From contig JABBZI010000020.1 in NCBI GenBank assembly GCA_012955965.1, positions 16,954 through 80,953 on the forward strand: a DNA stretch of 64,000 bases, in the 5' to 3' direction. Positions 1-7,495 of this stretch are shown here, piece after piece. Source of the stretch: Clostridioides difficile. Lineage in GTDB: Bacteria > Bacillota > Clostridia > Peptostreptococcales > Peptostreptococcaceae. The notes beneath the pieces are model-generated. The model did no database searches and was not told where the DNA came from. It worked only from the letters and a program-made list of their open reading frames with translations. Within the stretch, counting starts at the first letter, position 1. The number at the start of each line of letters is the position of its first letter. The position numbers were made by a program, and so were the translations under genes.

Positions 1-456
1 AAATCCCCCTGCTGAATCGAATATTGATATACCTTCTTTATGTCGCTTTGATGTTATTTGTATCTGTGATTCCAAAATATTTCTTATAGTCGCTGCATCA
101 ACTCCATCTACCATAAGTTCAAGTCCTTTTCTAATAAAGGGGTCTAGGTCATCATTCTCACTTATTTCTTTATCAATGCTAAGAAGACCCTCTTTTCTAG
201 CTTTGATTGCAATTTCTTTAAAATAGATTATATTTTCTACGTTATTAGGTTTTTTATTTTTAAAAGCTAATAACATTATCTTTACTGACTTTTTAAACAC
301 AGGGAAGGGTGTTGAGGCTCCAACAGCCCCTATAGTTCCACCAAAAACAACCAGTGCTGATGAAAATACAAATAATGCTCCAACATGTCCTCCATCAATA
401 ACAAAAGCAACCACTAAAGATGCTATTCCCACTATGAAAAAAATTAAAGTTGTCAT
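1..456 (-). CDS. motA: MotA/TolQ/ExbB-type proton channel, 5' part only
   Basis: The minus strand encodes the first 152 residues of a protein beginning MTTLIFFIVGIAS; the rest lies outside the window. Two hydrophobic segments (about residues 2-22 and 27-50) are followed by a charged cytoplasmic region, which is the order seen in the flagellar stator subunit MotA. MotA with MotB forms the torque-generating proton or sodium channel. The ATG at 456 is preceded by an AGGAGG ribosome binding site (about 461-470 on the plus strand as its complement). I see no motB, which in the usual order would lie downstream, beyond the left edge. A generic MotA/ExbB channel not tied to flagella is possible. Confidence 0.8.
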   Translation of the reverse strand, partial: MTTLIFFIVGIASLVVAFVIDGGHVGALFVFSSALVVFGGTIGAVGASTPFPVFKKSVKIMLLAFKNKKPNNVENIIYFKEIAIKARKEGLLSIDKEISENDDLDPFIRKGLELMVDGVDAATIRNILESQIQITSKRHKEGISIFDSAGGF

Positions 457-551
457 CTATTTCCTCCTTTCTCTAGTTCTTCTTTATAAATTACTTTTAT
501 TAATAGACACTACAAAAAGACTACCTTTTAACAAGAATAGCCTTTAATAAT

Positions 552-642
552 TGGCGGAGAAGGAGGGATTCGAACCCTCGCACCGGTTACCCAGCCTAAT
601 CCCTTAGCAGGGGATCCTCTTGAGCCACTTGAGTACTTCTCC
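552..642 (-). tRNA. tRNA-Ser (anticodon GCU)
   Basis: The minus strand folds as a class II tRNA: the acceptor stem starts GGAGAAG at 642 and pairs with CTTCTCC next to an encoded CCA (552-554). The anticodon loop CTGCTAA gives GCU, reading serine AGC/AGU. A long variable arm and a T loop TTCGAAT are present. Length is 91 nt including CCA. Confidence 0.96.
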
Positions 643-792
643 AGATTATCTATACTAGTAAATTATATAATAAAATTATATTTTAGTCAATTATTTTGTA
701 AAATTTAAGTTATTTAGAATTATTAAATATCTATTTTTACTTTTTTGTTTAAATGTAAGTTTCAAATAATGAATGTGTATTGTCTTCTATGA

Positions 793-978
793 TTAGATAA
801 GGAAGATGCTGATTTATTAGTTAGGAATGGTGTTTTTGGAGAAAGACTAGAAGAAATATTATCTAATTATAATGTCACTTTAATATTTACTCTTAATGAA
901 ACTTTAACCGAATTTTTAGAAGATGACAATAAAATAGAAAGATATAGAGAATGTTCTGCTAGTAACTTTTCTTTTTAA
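793..978 (+). pseudogene. Possible coding remnant with no start codon
   Basis: This plus-strand frame has about 61 sense codons and a TAA stop but is entered directly after a TGA, with no ATG or GTG start and no ribosome binding site. The translation begins LDKEDADLLVRNGVFGER and ends with a normal-looking mixed composition, more protein-like than random AT-rich sequence. I do not recognise the family. It could be the 3' remnant of a decayed gene or a chance open frame. Confidence 0.3.
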
Positions 979-1149
979 TGCTCTTTAATCTTTATTGATT
1001 AAATTCTATAGAATATTAGTACAAATTGAATAGACTGATTTTTTAAATTTTAATTTAACAAGTTATGTTTTTCATTTAATATAAGGATGAACTCTAAATA
1101 TATAAAGTTCACCCTCATATTAAATTTTATATTGATGCAACCTTTTATG

Positions 1150-1334
1150 TTTAATTATTTTATATTTTAATACAATCGTTTTAGATTTGGTTATCTTATA
1201 TTTTTAATACATTTGTTTTTAGATTTGGTTATTTTATATTTTAATACATTTTTTTAAATTTAATTATCCTATATTTTTGATACAATGTTTTTGAATTTAA
1301 TTACTTTATATTTTAATACAATCATGTTTACATT
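1150..1334. repeat. Degenerate ~36-38 bp tandem repeat, about five copies
   Basis: Consecutive units each follow the pattern TTTRRTTAT..TATATTTT.ATACAAT..TTTT. Copies start near 1150, 1186, 1224, 1259 and 1296. Single-base differences and small length changes separate them. The array begins just beyond the 3' end of the minus-strand secreted-protein gene. There are no conserved spacers, so it is not a CRISPR array. Confidence 0.65.
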
Positions 1335-1339
1335 TAATA

Positions 1340-1852
1340 TTATTTTTCAAGCTCATCAAAGTAGTTATATACAACAACTTCACCTGTTTCTTTATCTGTT
1401 GTCTTTATAATTCCTTTCGCTCCATTTACTTCTTCTTTTGTAAATTCATCATCTAATACAACTTTAAACTTATCATCTTTTCCATATCCTTGTTGGAATT
1501 CGTCTCTTAAAATCGCATTTTTTTCTTCTTTTGGCTTCAACTCAAATTCAATTCCAGATTTCATCTCATCAAAATAATTTAATACTACTACTTCATTATT
1601 CACTTTATTAGTCGTCTTTATAAGCCCCTTAGCTCCATTAACTTCTTCTTTTGTAAATTCATCATCTAATGTTATATTGAATTTGTCCTCGTTTCCATAC
1701 TCCTGTTGAAAATCTCTTTTCATTTCATTGTATTTAGTCTCAAATTCCTTACTCTTATTTAATTCCATAGCTGATACATTTGTCAATGATGCTCCAATCA
1801 TCATAATTGTTAATGCTGATACTACACTATTTTTTAATTTTTTCACTTTCAT
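1340..1852 (-). CDS. Small secreted protein with two internal repeats
   Basis: The 170-residue product has a clear signal peptide: basic start MKVKKLKN, hydrophobic core, likely cleavage after VSA near residue 28. The mature part contains two copies of a domain of about 50 residues (near 47-97 and 118-168). Each runs F-Q-Q-x-Y-G, then D-K-F, then the shared DDEFTKEEVNGAKG, then IKTT, ending VVxNYFDE. The repeats are highly charged and lack cysteines and membrane anchors. I do not recognise the family and assign no function. The ATG at 1852 has a good AGGAGG site upstream. The gene stands alone between long AT-rich gaps, with no operon partner. Confidence 0.75.
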   Translation of the reverse strand: MKVKKLKNSVVSALTIMMIGASLTNVSAMELNKSKEFETKYNEMKRDFQQEYGNEDKFNITLDDEFTKEEVNGAKGLIKTTNKVNNEVVVLNYFDEMKSGIEFELKPKEEKNAILRDEFQQGYGKDDKFKVVLDDEFTKEEVNGAKGIIKTTDKETGEVVVYNYFDELEK

Positions 1853-2396
1853 ATCTTACCTCCTAAATTAAATATTCTCAATGCAATTATATAAAGAAAG
1901 TCATAAGTTTTACAGTTTCATTCTTGTAACTAAAATTACTATTATGTAACCAAACTTTTTGTTTCAACTATTCCTTAAAAGCTACTTTTTTGAGGAATAG
2001 TTGAAATCAAATAATAAGATTTTTGTATTTATCAATAGCTTTAAAATCAAACTAATAAAATATCTTTTTAATAAAATGAAAAGTTTGAATATATATCAAT
2101 CCAACTTATTTACTTAAAAACTTATAATAATTAAATCTAAAATATCTACCTATTCTAGCACTAATTTATTTATTTTTGCTATACAAGATATATCAAACAT
2201 ATTAAGAATAATTATCTAAATATTCAAAAAACATATACCCTATCTTAGTATATATATTTACACATTAAAAAAAAGTTTTAAATAAAGTTATATTTTTTAC
2301 AACAGTTTTGTAATTAAAAACATATTGAAGCTAAAATTAAATGTACTATATACTATAAATATGTCGACAAAATAAATTAAAAAAGGAGAGATAGAA
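1853..2396. other. AT-rich divergent spacer
   Basis: This gap separates two divergently transcribed genes for exported proteins. Apart from the ribosome binding sites at its two ends and a long inverted repeat at 1962-2006, I see no gene. Promoters for both flanking genes must lie here but are not distinct against the AT-rich background. Confidence 0.5.
1962..2006. repeat. Perfect 14-bp inverted repeat
   Basis: The arms TTTCAACTATTCCT (1962-1975) and AGGAATAGTTGAAA (1993-2006) are exact reverse complements. Pairing can continue inward through a wobble into AAAA/TTTT, giving a stem near 19 bp with a short loop around GCTAC. No U-tract follows on either strand, so a simple terminator is not obvious. 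It lies in a divergent spacer where an operator or a small mobile remnant is also possible. Confidence 0.7.
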
Positions 2397-3272
2397 ATGA
2401 AAAAAAATCTATTAATAATAATATGCTCAGTTGTCTTAGTCTTATCAAGTATGATTACTATATTTGCATATTCCAATATCAAGAATAATAAATTAGTTTA
2501 TTCTAATATGATAGATAAAAAAGTTCAAAATAATGTAAAAGAAGTTTTAGAAGAAAATAAAGTTAATAAAAAAGACATAGATATATTTATTAAAGCAGTT
2601 AACAATTATAACAGACATCAGGTTAAAATGCTCCAAAATAATATAAACATATCTAAATCTGGATATTCTTCAACTGGTGAAAAACAAGTTCCATACGACC
2701 TAGAAAAACTACAAGATAATTGGATGAAAAAATATACTGATTATATGGATGTAAATTGTAGAATAACAGCTTTTAGACTTTTCAAAGATTTTATAAATTC
2801 AAATAAGAAATTTACTGGAGACTCCATTGATTTAAGTATAGATTTAGATACTATAACAAACAATAAAGATGCTAAGTTTAGTCCTAAAGATGTAGAGAAA
2901 TTTATCAACTTTTTTTCTGCAATACCAACTAAAGATACAGATGATGTAAACAAAAATGCAGAACAAATAAAAAATGAATGGAAAAAGAGAAAAATATCTT
3001 TTAAAGATAATAAAAATATGTCTATTATAAGTGGATTTATTCGCTATCCAGAAACTAAAAACGTATTTATAGGTCATACAGGTATATGTATTAAGACTAA
3101 TAATGATATTCTATTTATAGAAAAGTATGGAGTTACATCTCCTTATCAAGTTACTAAATTTAAAAGTAAAAAAGATGTAAAAAATTATATGTTCAATAGA
3201 TTGAAAATGACAGAGTGGGGAGAAGAATTGCTTGACCCAATAATAATGGAAAATGATAAACTTATGAAGTAA
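2397..3272 (+). CDS. DUF4300-type exported protein
   Basis: The 291-residue product begins with a basic, hydrophobic signal or anchor (MKKNLLIIICSVVLVLSSM) lacking a lipobox cysteine, so it is probably exported. The mature part opens with YSNMIDKKVQNNVKEVLEE, which resembles the start of the DUF4300 family. The C-terminal half contains a VFIGHTGICIKTNNDILFIEKYG segment typical of such proteins. No enzymatic role is established for the family, and I assign none. AAGGAGAG lies about 10 bases before the ATG. The gene is monocistronic and ends at a bidirectional terminator shared with the histidinol phosphatase gene. Confidence 0.75.
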   Translation: MKKNLLIIICSVVLVLSSMITIFAYSNIKNNKLVYSNMIDKKVQNNVKEVLEENKVNKKDIDIFIKAVNNYNRHQVKMLQNNINISKSGYSSTGEKQVPYDLEKLQDNWMKKYTDYMDVNCRITAFRLFKDFINSNKKFTGDSIDLSIDLDTITNNKDAKFSPKDVEKFINFFSAIPTKDTDDVNKNAEQIKNEWKKRKISFKDNKNMSIISGFIRYPETKNVFIGHTGICIKTNNDILFIEKYGVTSPYQVTKFKSKKDVKNYMFNRLKMTEWGEELLDPIIMENDKLMK

Positions 3273-3380
3273 TAGCTTTAAACACAAAATAACTTTTCAA
3301 ATTTCTAAATTGACGTAAGAACATACAAATAAAATATATTAGTTTTAATTTCCATTATTATTTTAAATTAACTAAACTTG

Positions 3381-3430
3381 AAAAAGACTGTAGATAAATT
3401 TATTTTATACAAACTTATCTACAGTCTTTT
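3381..3430. terminator. Bidirectional terminator
   Basis: AAAAGACTGTAGATAA and TTATCTACAGTCTTTT form a 16-bp stem with A/T flanks on both sides. It sits between two convergent genes and can serve both. Confidence 0.85.
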
Positions 3431-3442
3431 ATGTGAATATCT

Positions 3443-4222
3443 CTAAAAAATATTATAGTTATTTATTTCCTCTGCACAATGAGAATCTGAACCTAGCACT
3501 AGTGGAATATCATATTCTTTTACTAACTTTAATAAGTATCCATCTATATAAGGCTCTTTACAGTATTCTTTTCTATTTCCAGAAACATTGTAGTCAAGCT
3601 CGTAGCCTTTTTCTTTGACTAGCTTTATTAACTCTTCAAGAGTTTTATTTCCTTCATAATTATATGGGAATACTTGATTAAACTTTCTAACTAAATTTAA
3701 ATGACCTATTCTTCTTGGCTTATATATTCCTAAATCTGAATTTACAGCTTTTATCAATGTTTCATAATATTTATTATAAACAGATTCAATACTTCCTAGT
3801 TTATCAATCAAATTTTGAAACTCTTCCACACTATAATCCACACAATAATAATCATCATCAATCTTAATTATATGTACTGATAAAAGAGAATCCTCTAATT
3901 CATATCCATATTTATCTAAGTTTTGCTTTATTCCTTCTTCATAACCCTCTATAAAATCTACTTCCGACCCTACATTTATCTTGATTTTACCTTTATATTT
4001 ATCCTTCAACTTCTTAACATCATTGAGATACTTAGGTAAGTCTTCAATACTCATACAACTATCATTTTCAGGAGCAGGGTCTTTAAATCCATCTGCATAT
4101 GGAAAATGCTCTGTAAATGTCATTTCTGTTATGCCAACATCAATTGCTCTTTGTATGTATTTCTCAAAATCATCCTTGCTTCCATGAGGGCAATAAGGTG
4201 AATGTATATGACCGTCTTTCAT
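3443..4222 (-). CDS. Histidinol-phosphatase, PHP family (HisK/HisJ type)
   Basis: The 259-residue product starts MKDGHIHSPYCPHG, with the HxH metal-binding motif of the PHP domain. It continues with TEHFPY near residue 40, GSEVDF near 105 (acidic metal ligand), SVH near 135, and GSDSHC near the C-terminus. This arrangement matches HisJ/HisK histidinol phosphate phosphatases, which convert L-histidinol phosphate to L-histidinol using a multi-metal centre. The length fits the family. No other his genes are nearby, so the exact phosphoester substrate is inferred from family only. The start has an AAGGAG site 11 bases upstream. Confidence 0.85.
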   Translation of the reverse strand: MKDGHIHSPYCPHGSKDDFEKYIQRAIDVGITEMTFTEHFPYADGFKDPAPENDSCMSIEDLPKYLNDVKKLKDKYKGKIKINVGSEVDFIEGYEEGIKQNLDKYGYELEDSLLSVHIIKIDDDYYCVDYSVEEFQNLIDKLGSIESVYNKYYETLIKAVNSDLGIYKPRRIGHLNLVRKFNQVFPYNYEGNKTLEELIKLVKEKGYELDYNVSGNRKEYCKEPYIDGYLLKLVKEYDIPLVLGSDSHCAEEINNYNIF

Positions 4223-4543
4223 AAATAACTCATCTCCTTTTTAAATAAAAAATTTCATATAAACATATAAATTCTTTGAACTCTAAAATAAAATCTTTTA
4301 ATTATATTAATCTTTATTATATCTAATATTGAAGTAATTTTAAACAGTTTTAAGAGTATCTTAACATTAGTACTAGTTTTAAATAATAATACACAGTATA
4401 TCAACACTGAGCATTAAATAATTCAATTTTATAATAAAATTTACTCATTAAAGTATATTACATAACTTCTAGAAATTTCAATAATTAAATATCAAAAAAC
4501 GTAAAAATCGCCTATATCAAACAATATAAGCGATTAATCACAT
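4223..4543. other. AT-rich spacer
   Basis: About 320 bases without a gene. It contains the hairpin at 4506-4535. In the rest I see only AT-rich sequence that must include the promoter of the histidinol phosphatase gene. Confidence 0.5.
4506..4535 (-). terminator. Terminator of the cooT cassette
   Basis: AATCGCCTATAT and ATATAAGCGATT pair with one mismatch, followed on the minus strand by a run of T. It lies just after the stop of the His-rich gene. Confidence 0.65.
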
Positions 4544-4900
4544 TTACATATGCTTTTTAGCCTCTAACAACATCTTATTAGCCTCTTCCATACACTCTAT
4601 AGCTTTTTCAATATTTTTTGCTGTCTCTTCTTTTCCAATAGCTCTAGCCTTTTCAACCCACTCTCTAAATCCTTCTTCATGAGTTTCATTGTGATTTATC
4701 CAATGTACTAAAAGTATTTTTAAAGTTTTTTCATCCTTAGACTCTGATGATTCCTCATGACTATGTTCGTGGTCATTATCATGAGCATGGTCATGTGGAT
4801 GTTCATGACATATATCTCCATGAGTATGTTCGTGGCAGTGGTCATGGTCATGGTCATGATTACCATGATGATATCTTACAATCTCTCTATCAAAAATCAT
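4544..4900 (-). CDS. His-rich probable nickel-binding protein
   Basis: The 118-residue product has about 17 histidines in its first 50 residues, alternating with aspartate and glutamate (for example HDHDHDHCHEHTH), plus two cysteines. After a Ser/Glu linker comes a helical C-terminal domain (about 58-118, KILLVHWINHNETHEEGF onward) that I associate with the small DUF8180-type domain. Such histidine tracts bind nickel or zinc. The gene is last in a three-gene cassette with cooT, immediately after the CODH/ACS cluster. I therefore infer nickel storage or delivery for the CooS and AcsB metal clusters. A zinc-buffer role cannot be excluded. A GGGGGAA ribosome site precedes the ATG at 4900. Confidence 0.7.
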   Translation of the reverse strand: MIFDREIVRYHHGNHDHDHDHCHEHTHGDICHEHPHDHAHDNDHEHSHEESSESKDEKTLKILLVHWINHNETHEEGFREWVEKARAIGKEETAKNIEKAIECMEEANKMLLEAKKHM

Positions 4901-4915
4901 TAGTTATTCCCCCTG

Positions 4916-5332
4916 TTATTTTATATTAAATTCTTTCTTTATAAGACTTACAGAATCTTTTACAAGTAGTGCTAATGGTTTACCTTCTAATCCAACTAAT
5001 TCTATATTTTCAGGCATAATAGGTAACAGTATCTTTAGTGCCTCACTATCTGCAATAGCTTCACTTATATTGCAAGTAACTTCTCCCATCATAGAATTAG
5101 GTATTATTACAGAAATAGGTGCAACTACTATATTCGCTTTTTTGGCTGACACTACTATAGCATTTTCCCCTGTAGCTCCTTTATTAGCATGAGCCTTCAT
5201 CATAGAACTAGTTGCTATAGAATTAGTTCCTAGTGCATAAATTTCTACATATGTAGGTAATTCTTCTCTCAGAGAAGAAACTATCTGGGCTCCAATACCT
5301 CCACCCATTCCATCTATCACTGCTATTATCAT
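4916..5332 (-). CDS. DUF3842 family protein
   Basis: The 138-residue product begins MIIAVIDGMGGGIGAQIV, a beta strand followed by a glycine-rich turn like those in Rossmann-type nucleotide-binding folds. A second small-residue segment (NKGATGENAIVV) follows near residue 50. I recognise it as DUF3842; no biochemical function is established for that family. It lies between cooT (18 bases upstream) and the His-rich gene (15 bases downstream) and is almost certainly cotranscribed with both. That context suggests a role in metal handling for CODH/ACS, but this is inference only. GGGG at 11 bases before the ATG is its likely ribosome site. Confidence 0.75.
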   Translation of the reverse strand: MIIAVIDGMGGGIGAQIVSSLREELPTYVEIYALGTNSIATSSMMKAHANKGATGENAIVVSAKKANIVVAPISVIIPNSMMGEVTCNISEAIADSEALKILLPIMPENIELVGLEGKPLALLVKDSVSLIKKEFNIK

Positions 5333-5350
5333 ATAAAATTCCCCTATTAA

Positions 5351-5542
5351 TTAATTTTCTTGTATTATTATCTTATGGTCCATCAATCTTATTTCTTTAA
5401 TTATTCCATCTATTATCTTTTGCTCTCCTAATAAATCAGTTAAATAAATCTTTCCATCACAAGGGTCTATATTAACCACATTTTCCATAACCTTTTCTAA
5501 TTCATTATTACTTTTACAAATGAAAGCTGATGATTCACACAT
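5351..5542 (-). CDS. cooT: CooT family nickel-binding protein
   Basis: The 63-residue product starts MCESSAFI. A cysteine at position 2 followed by a small beta-rich domain is the signature of CooT, first known from the Rhodospirillum rubrum CO-dehydrogenase operon, where Cys2 binds one Ni(II) per dimer. Length agrees with the family. It heads a cassette with a DUF3842 gene and a His-rich gene, directly downstream of the terminator that closes the acetyl-CoA synthase operon. The expected role is delivery of nickel to the CODH C-cluster. A canonical AGGAGG site precedes the ATG. Confidence 0.85.
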   Translation of the reverse strand: MCESSAFICKSNNELEKVMENVVNIDPCDGKIYLTDLLGEQKIIDGIIKEIRLMDHKIIIQEN

Positions 5543-5585
5543 ATAAATCTCCTCCTAATATGATTTTTTTATTAAAAATCAAAAA

Positions 5586-5624
5586 AAGATTTCCTTAGGT
5601 ATTTCAATACACCAAAGAAATCTT
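5586..5624 (-). terminator. Terminator after the lipM-like gene
   Basis: On the minus strand GAAATCTT (5593-5586) pairs with its complement at 5617-5624, and the stem runs into TTTTTTTGATTTTT. It separates the long acs transcript from the cooT cassette. Confidence 0.75.
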
Positions 5625-5694
5625 CATGATTTCAATTTTCGTATATTATTATACCTTAAGTATAGCACTTTAATTTATATAAAGTCAATTAAAG

Positions 5695-6510
5695 TTAACG
5701 CTTTTTATTGTACTCTTCATTCTTATATTTTTCATATAATTCTTCAGCTAATTGCTTCTCATAATCAGTCAAATCTTCCTCTACAAACTCAACATTAAAT
5801 TGATTGGCTAATCCTTTTACTATATTTTCTTGCAGAATATCTATGTCTACTTTTTTGCCAAGTTCATTTTCTATTCCACTAGCCTTCTTAGATGTAAATT
5901 TCATAGCCCTTTCCTTAAGTTCTGGTGTTTTTGTTTTTATTAATTTGAATAATTTTTCTACATCAAAATTCAATATTATTGAACCATGTTGCAATAAAAC
6001 TCCATCTTTTCTGCTTTGAGCACTTCCAATGATTTTCTTATTATTAATAGTAACTTCATATGATGCATGTGCATTAAAACATGCAGCTGATAGATTTTCC
6101 CTACTTATTCTCTCACCTCTATTTAAATTATCTGTTTCTATACCACTTAAATTCAAACCTTTAACTAGACCTTCACTTATATATCTATAAGATAGATTGA
6201 TACTCTTATCTATTAAAGGATTATCTTCTCCTATAGTTATACTATAAGTTAGCTCATTATCATGTAATACCGCTCTTCCCCCTGTAATTCTTCTAGTATA
6301 ATCTATATTCATACATCTACACTTATCCAAATCTATCTCATCTTCCAATTTCTGAAAATATCCTATACTTAAACAAGCTGGCTCCCATGTATAAAATCTA
6401 AGTGTCGGCTTATTATGTCCCTTCTTGTATGCAGTAAATATAGCTTCATCAATTGCCATATTCATTGCACCATCATATGATTTATTATGTATAACTCTCC
6501 ACTGATTCAT
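5695..6510 (-). CDS. lipM: Octanoyltransferase LipM / lipoate-protein ligase family
   Basis: The 271-residue product belongs to the BPL/LplA/LipB superfamily. It shows RFYTWEPACLSIGYFQ near residue 38, RRITGGRAVLHDNELTYS near 73, and GSAQSRKDGVLLQHGSI near 165. Cys144 in the SAACFNA context matches the catalytic cysteine of Bacillus LipM, and the end (EYNKKR) also resembles LipM. That makes an octanoyl-ACP:GcvH acyltransferase more likely than an ATP-dependent lipoate ligase, although such genes are often labelled lplA. It follows two radical SAM genes and lies downstream of gcvH and acsV. I infer that it loads the H protein with the octanoyl chain that the radical SAM pair then sulfurates. 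A GGGGGC site precedes the ATG. Confidence 0.82.
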   Translation of the reverse strand: MNQWRVIHNKSYDGAMNMAIDEAIFTAYKKGHNKPTLRFYTWEPACLSIGYFQKLEDEIDLDKCRCMNIDYTRRITGGRAVLHDNELTYSITIGEDNPLIDKSINLSYRYISEGLVKGLNLSGIETDNLNRGERISRENLSAACFNAHASYEVTINNKKIIGSAQSRKDGVLLQHGSIILNFDVEKLFKLIKTKTPELKERAMKFTSKKASGIENELGKKVDIDILQENIVKGLANQFNVEFVEEDLTDYEKQLAEELYEKYKNEEYNKKR

Positions 6511-6556
6511 GATTATTACGCCCCCATCTTTAGTATAAATATATCCTAGAAATCAC

Positions 6557-7495
6557 TTATAAATTTATTTCTCTTATCGCTAAATCTATCTCATTTTGAT
6601 TTAAAGGTCTTGAATAGTTGTATATAGTACTTCCTGGTCTTTCATTATAATATGGTCTATTACAGTCCTTACATCCTCTTATTTCAAAAGGGTATCCTTT
6701 GTTTATGTCTTTTATAACATCATTATCAAGCTTTATACTATCTAAATATCCATTTTTAAATTCAAAACATTCTTTTGAATAACCTTTATTTATCATATAA
6801 GACATTAATTGTACTCTTCTATAACTTTCTATATTTGGTTGACTTACTTTTTCCATTTTAGTTCCTCTAACTGGAGTAAATGCAAATAAACTAATCGTTA
6901 TATTATTTTCCTTTAAATAATTATATAAGTTATATATATCCTCATGACTTTCACCCATACCAACTATTATATGAGTACTTATTTTATTAGGATAGGATTT
7001 TGACATATCAGTTATAAATTTTAACTTTTCATTATAATTATTTCCTTTTATTTTTTCATATAATTCTTTATTTGCTGCATCTATTGCTATTCCTATTTTA
7101 TCTACTCCTGCTGAAAAAAACTTATTTATTTCTTCATCACTCTCTAACTTTGCAGACAATGAAATAGGCATATCTATTTTACCATTTATATAATTTATAA
7201 AATCTAAAACAGACTTATGCGCTTCTTCACTCGCCATTGATTGAATACATATTCTCTTTATATTTTTCTTTCTATAAATTCTTAAAGCATCCAATATTTC
7301 TTCTTTAGAAAATTCTGGCCAAACTACTCTTGATAACTTATCTTTTCTAGTACTACTTTCTATTGATTGAGAACAAAAACTGCATTTATTTATACATTTT
7401 TCTCCAATCATTATATATGCTGTAGTAGGAGGTATATCGCTTTTTTTATTTAATATTCCAAGTTCTATTGCTGTCCCAGATGATAATCTAATCAT
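6557..7495 (-). CDS. Radical SAM protein, candidate LipS subunit (second of pair)
   Basis: The product (312 residues from the ATG at 7495) has a radical SAM CX3CX2C cluster motif in GEKCINKCSFCSQS near residue 30. It also has a C-terminal Cys pair in RGCKDCNRPYYNERPG that could hold an auxiliary iron-sulfur cluster, like sulfur-donating biotin- or lipoyl-synthase relatives. A longer GTG start at 7507 is possible, but the AAGGAG site fits the ATG better. The ATG overlaps the upstream stop in an ATGA arrangement, implying coupled translation. With its partner and the LipM-like gene it may form the split lipoyl synthase LipS1/LipS2. I do not assign which subunit it is. Confidence 0.72.
   Translation of the reverse strand: MIRLSSGTAIELGILNKKSDIPPTTAYIMIGEKCINKCSFCSQSIESSTRKDKLSRVVWPEFSKEEILDALRIYRKKNIKRICIQSMASEEAHKSVLDFINYINGKIDMPISLSAKLESDEEINKFFSAGVDKIGIAIDAANKELYEKIKGNNYNEKLKFITDMSKSYPNKISTHIIVGMGESHEDIYNLYNYLKENNITISLFAFTPVRGTKMEKVSQPNIESYRRVQLMSYMINKGYSKECFEFKNGYLDSIKLDNDVIKDINKGYPFEIRGCKDCNRPYYNERPGSTIYNYSRPLNQNEIDLAIREINL

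Larger units (their letters stand above)
643..1339. other. Gene-poor AT-rich spacer
   Basis: No intact gene is visible. The stretch holds an orphan open frame without a start (793-978), an imperfect hairpin around 1084-1112 that could end transcription from the right, and a degenerate tandem-repeat array (1150-1334). The last two lie downstream of the secreted-protein gene that ends at 1340. Confidence 0.6.

Noticed and set aside
1150..1334. Tandem array as a CRISPR
   Set aside because: Units follow one another without unique spacers, copies are degenerate, and there are no cas genes.
4747..4929. Plus-strand open frame opposite the His-rich gene
   Set aside because: It is an antisense shadow created by the repetitive His/Asp codons and has no ribosome site.
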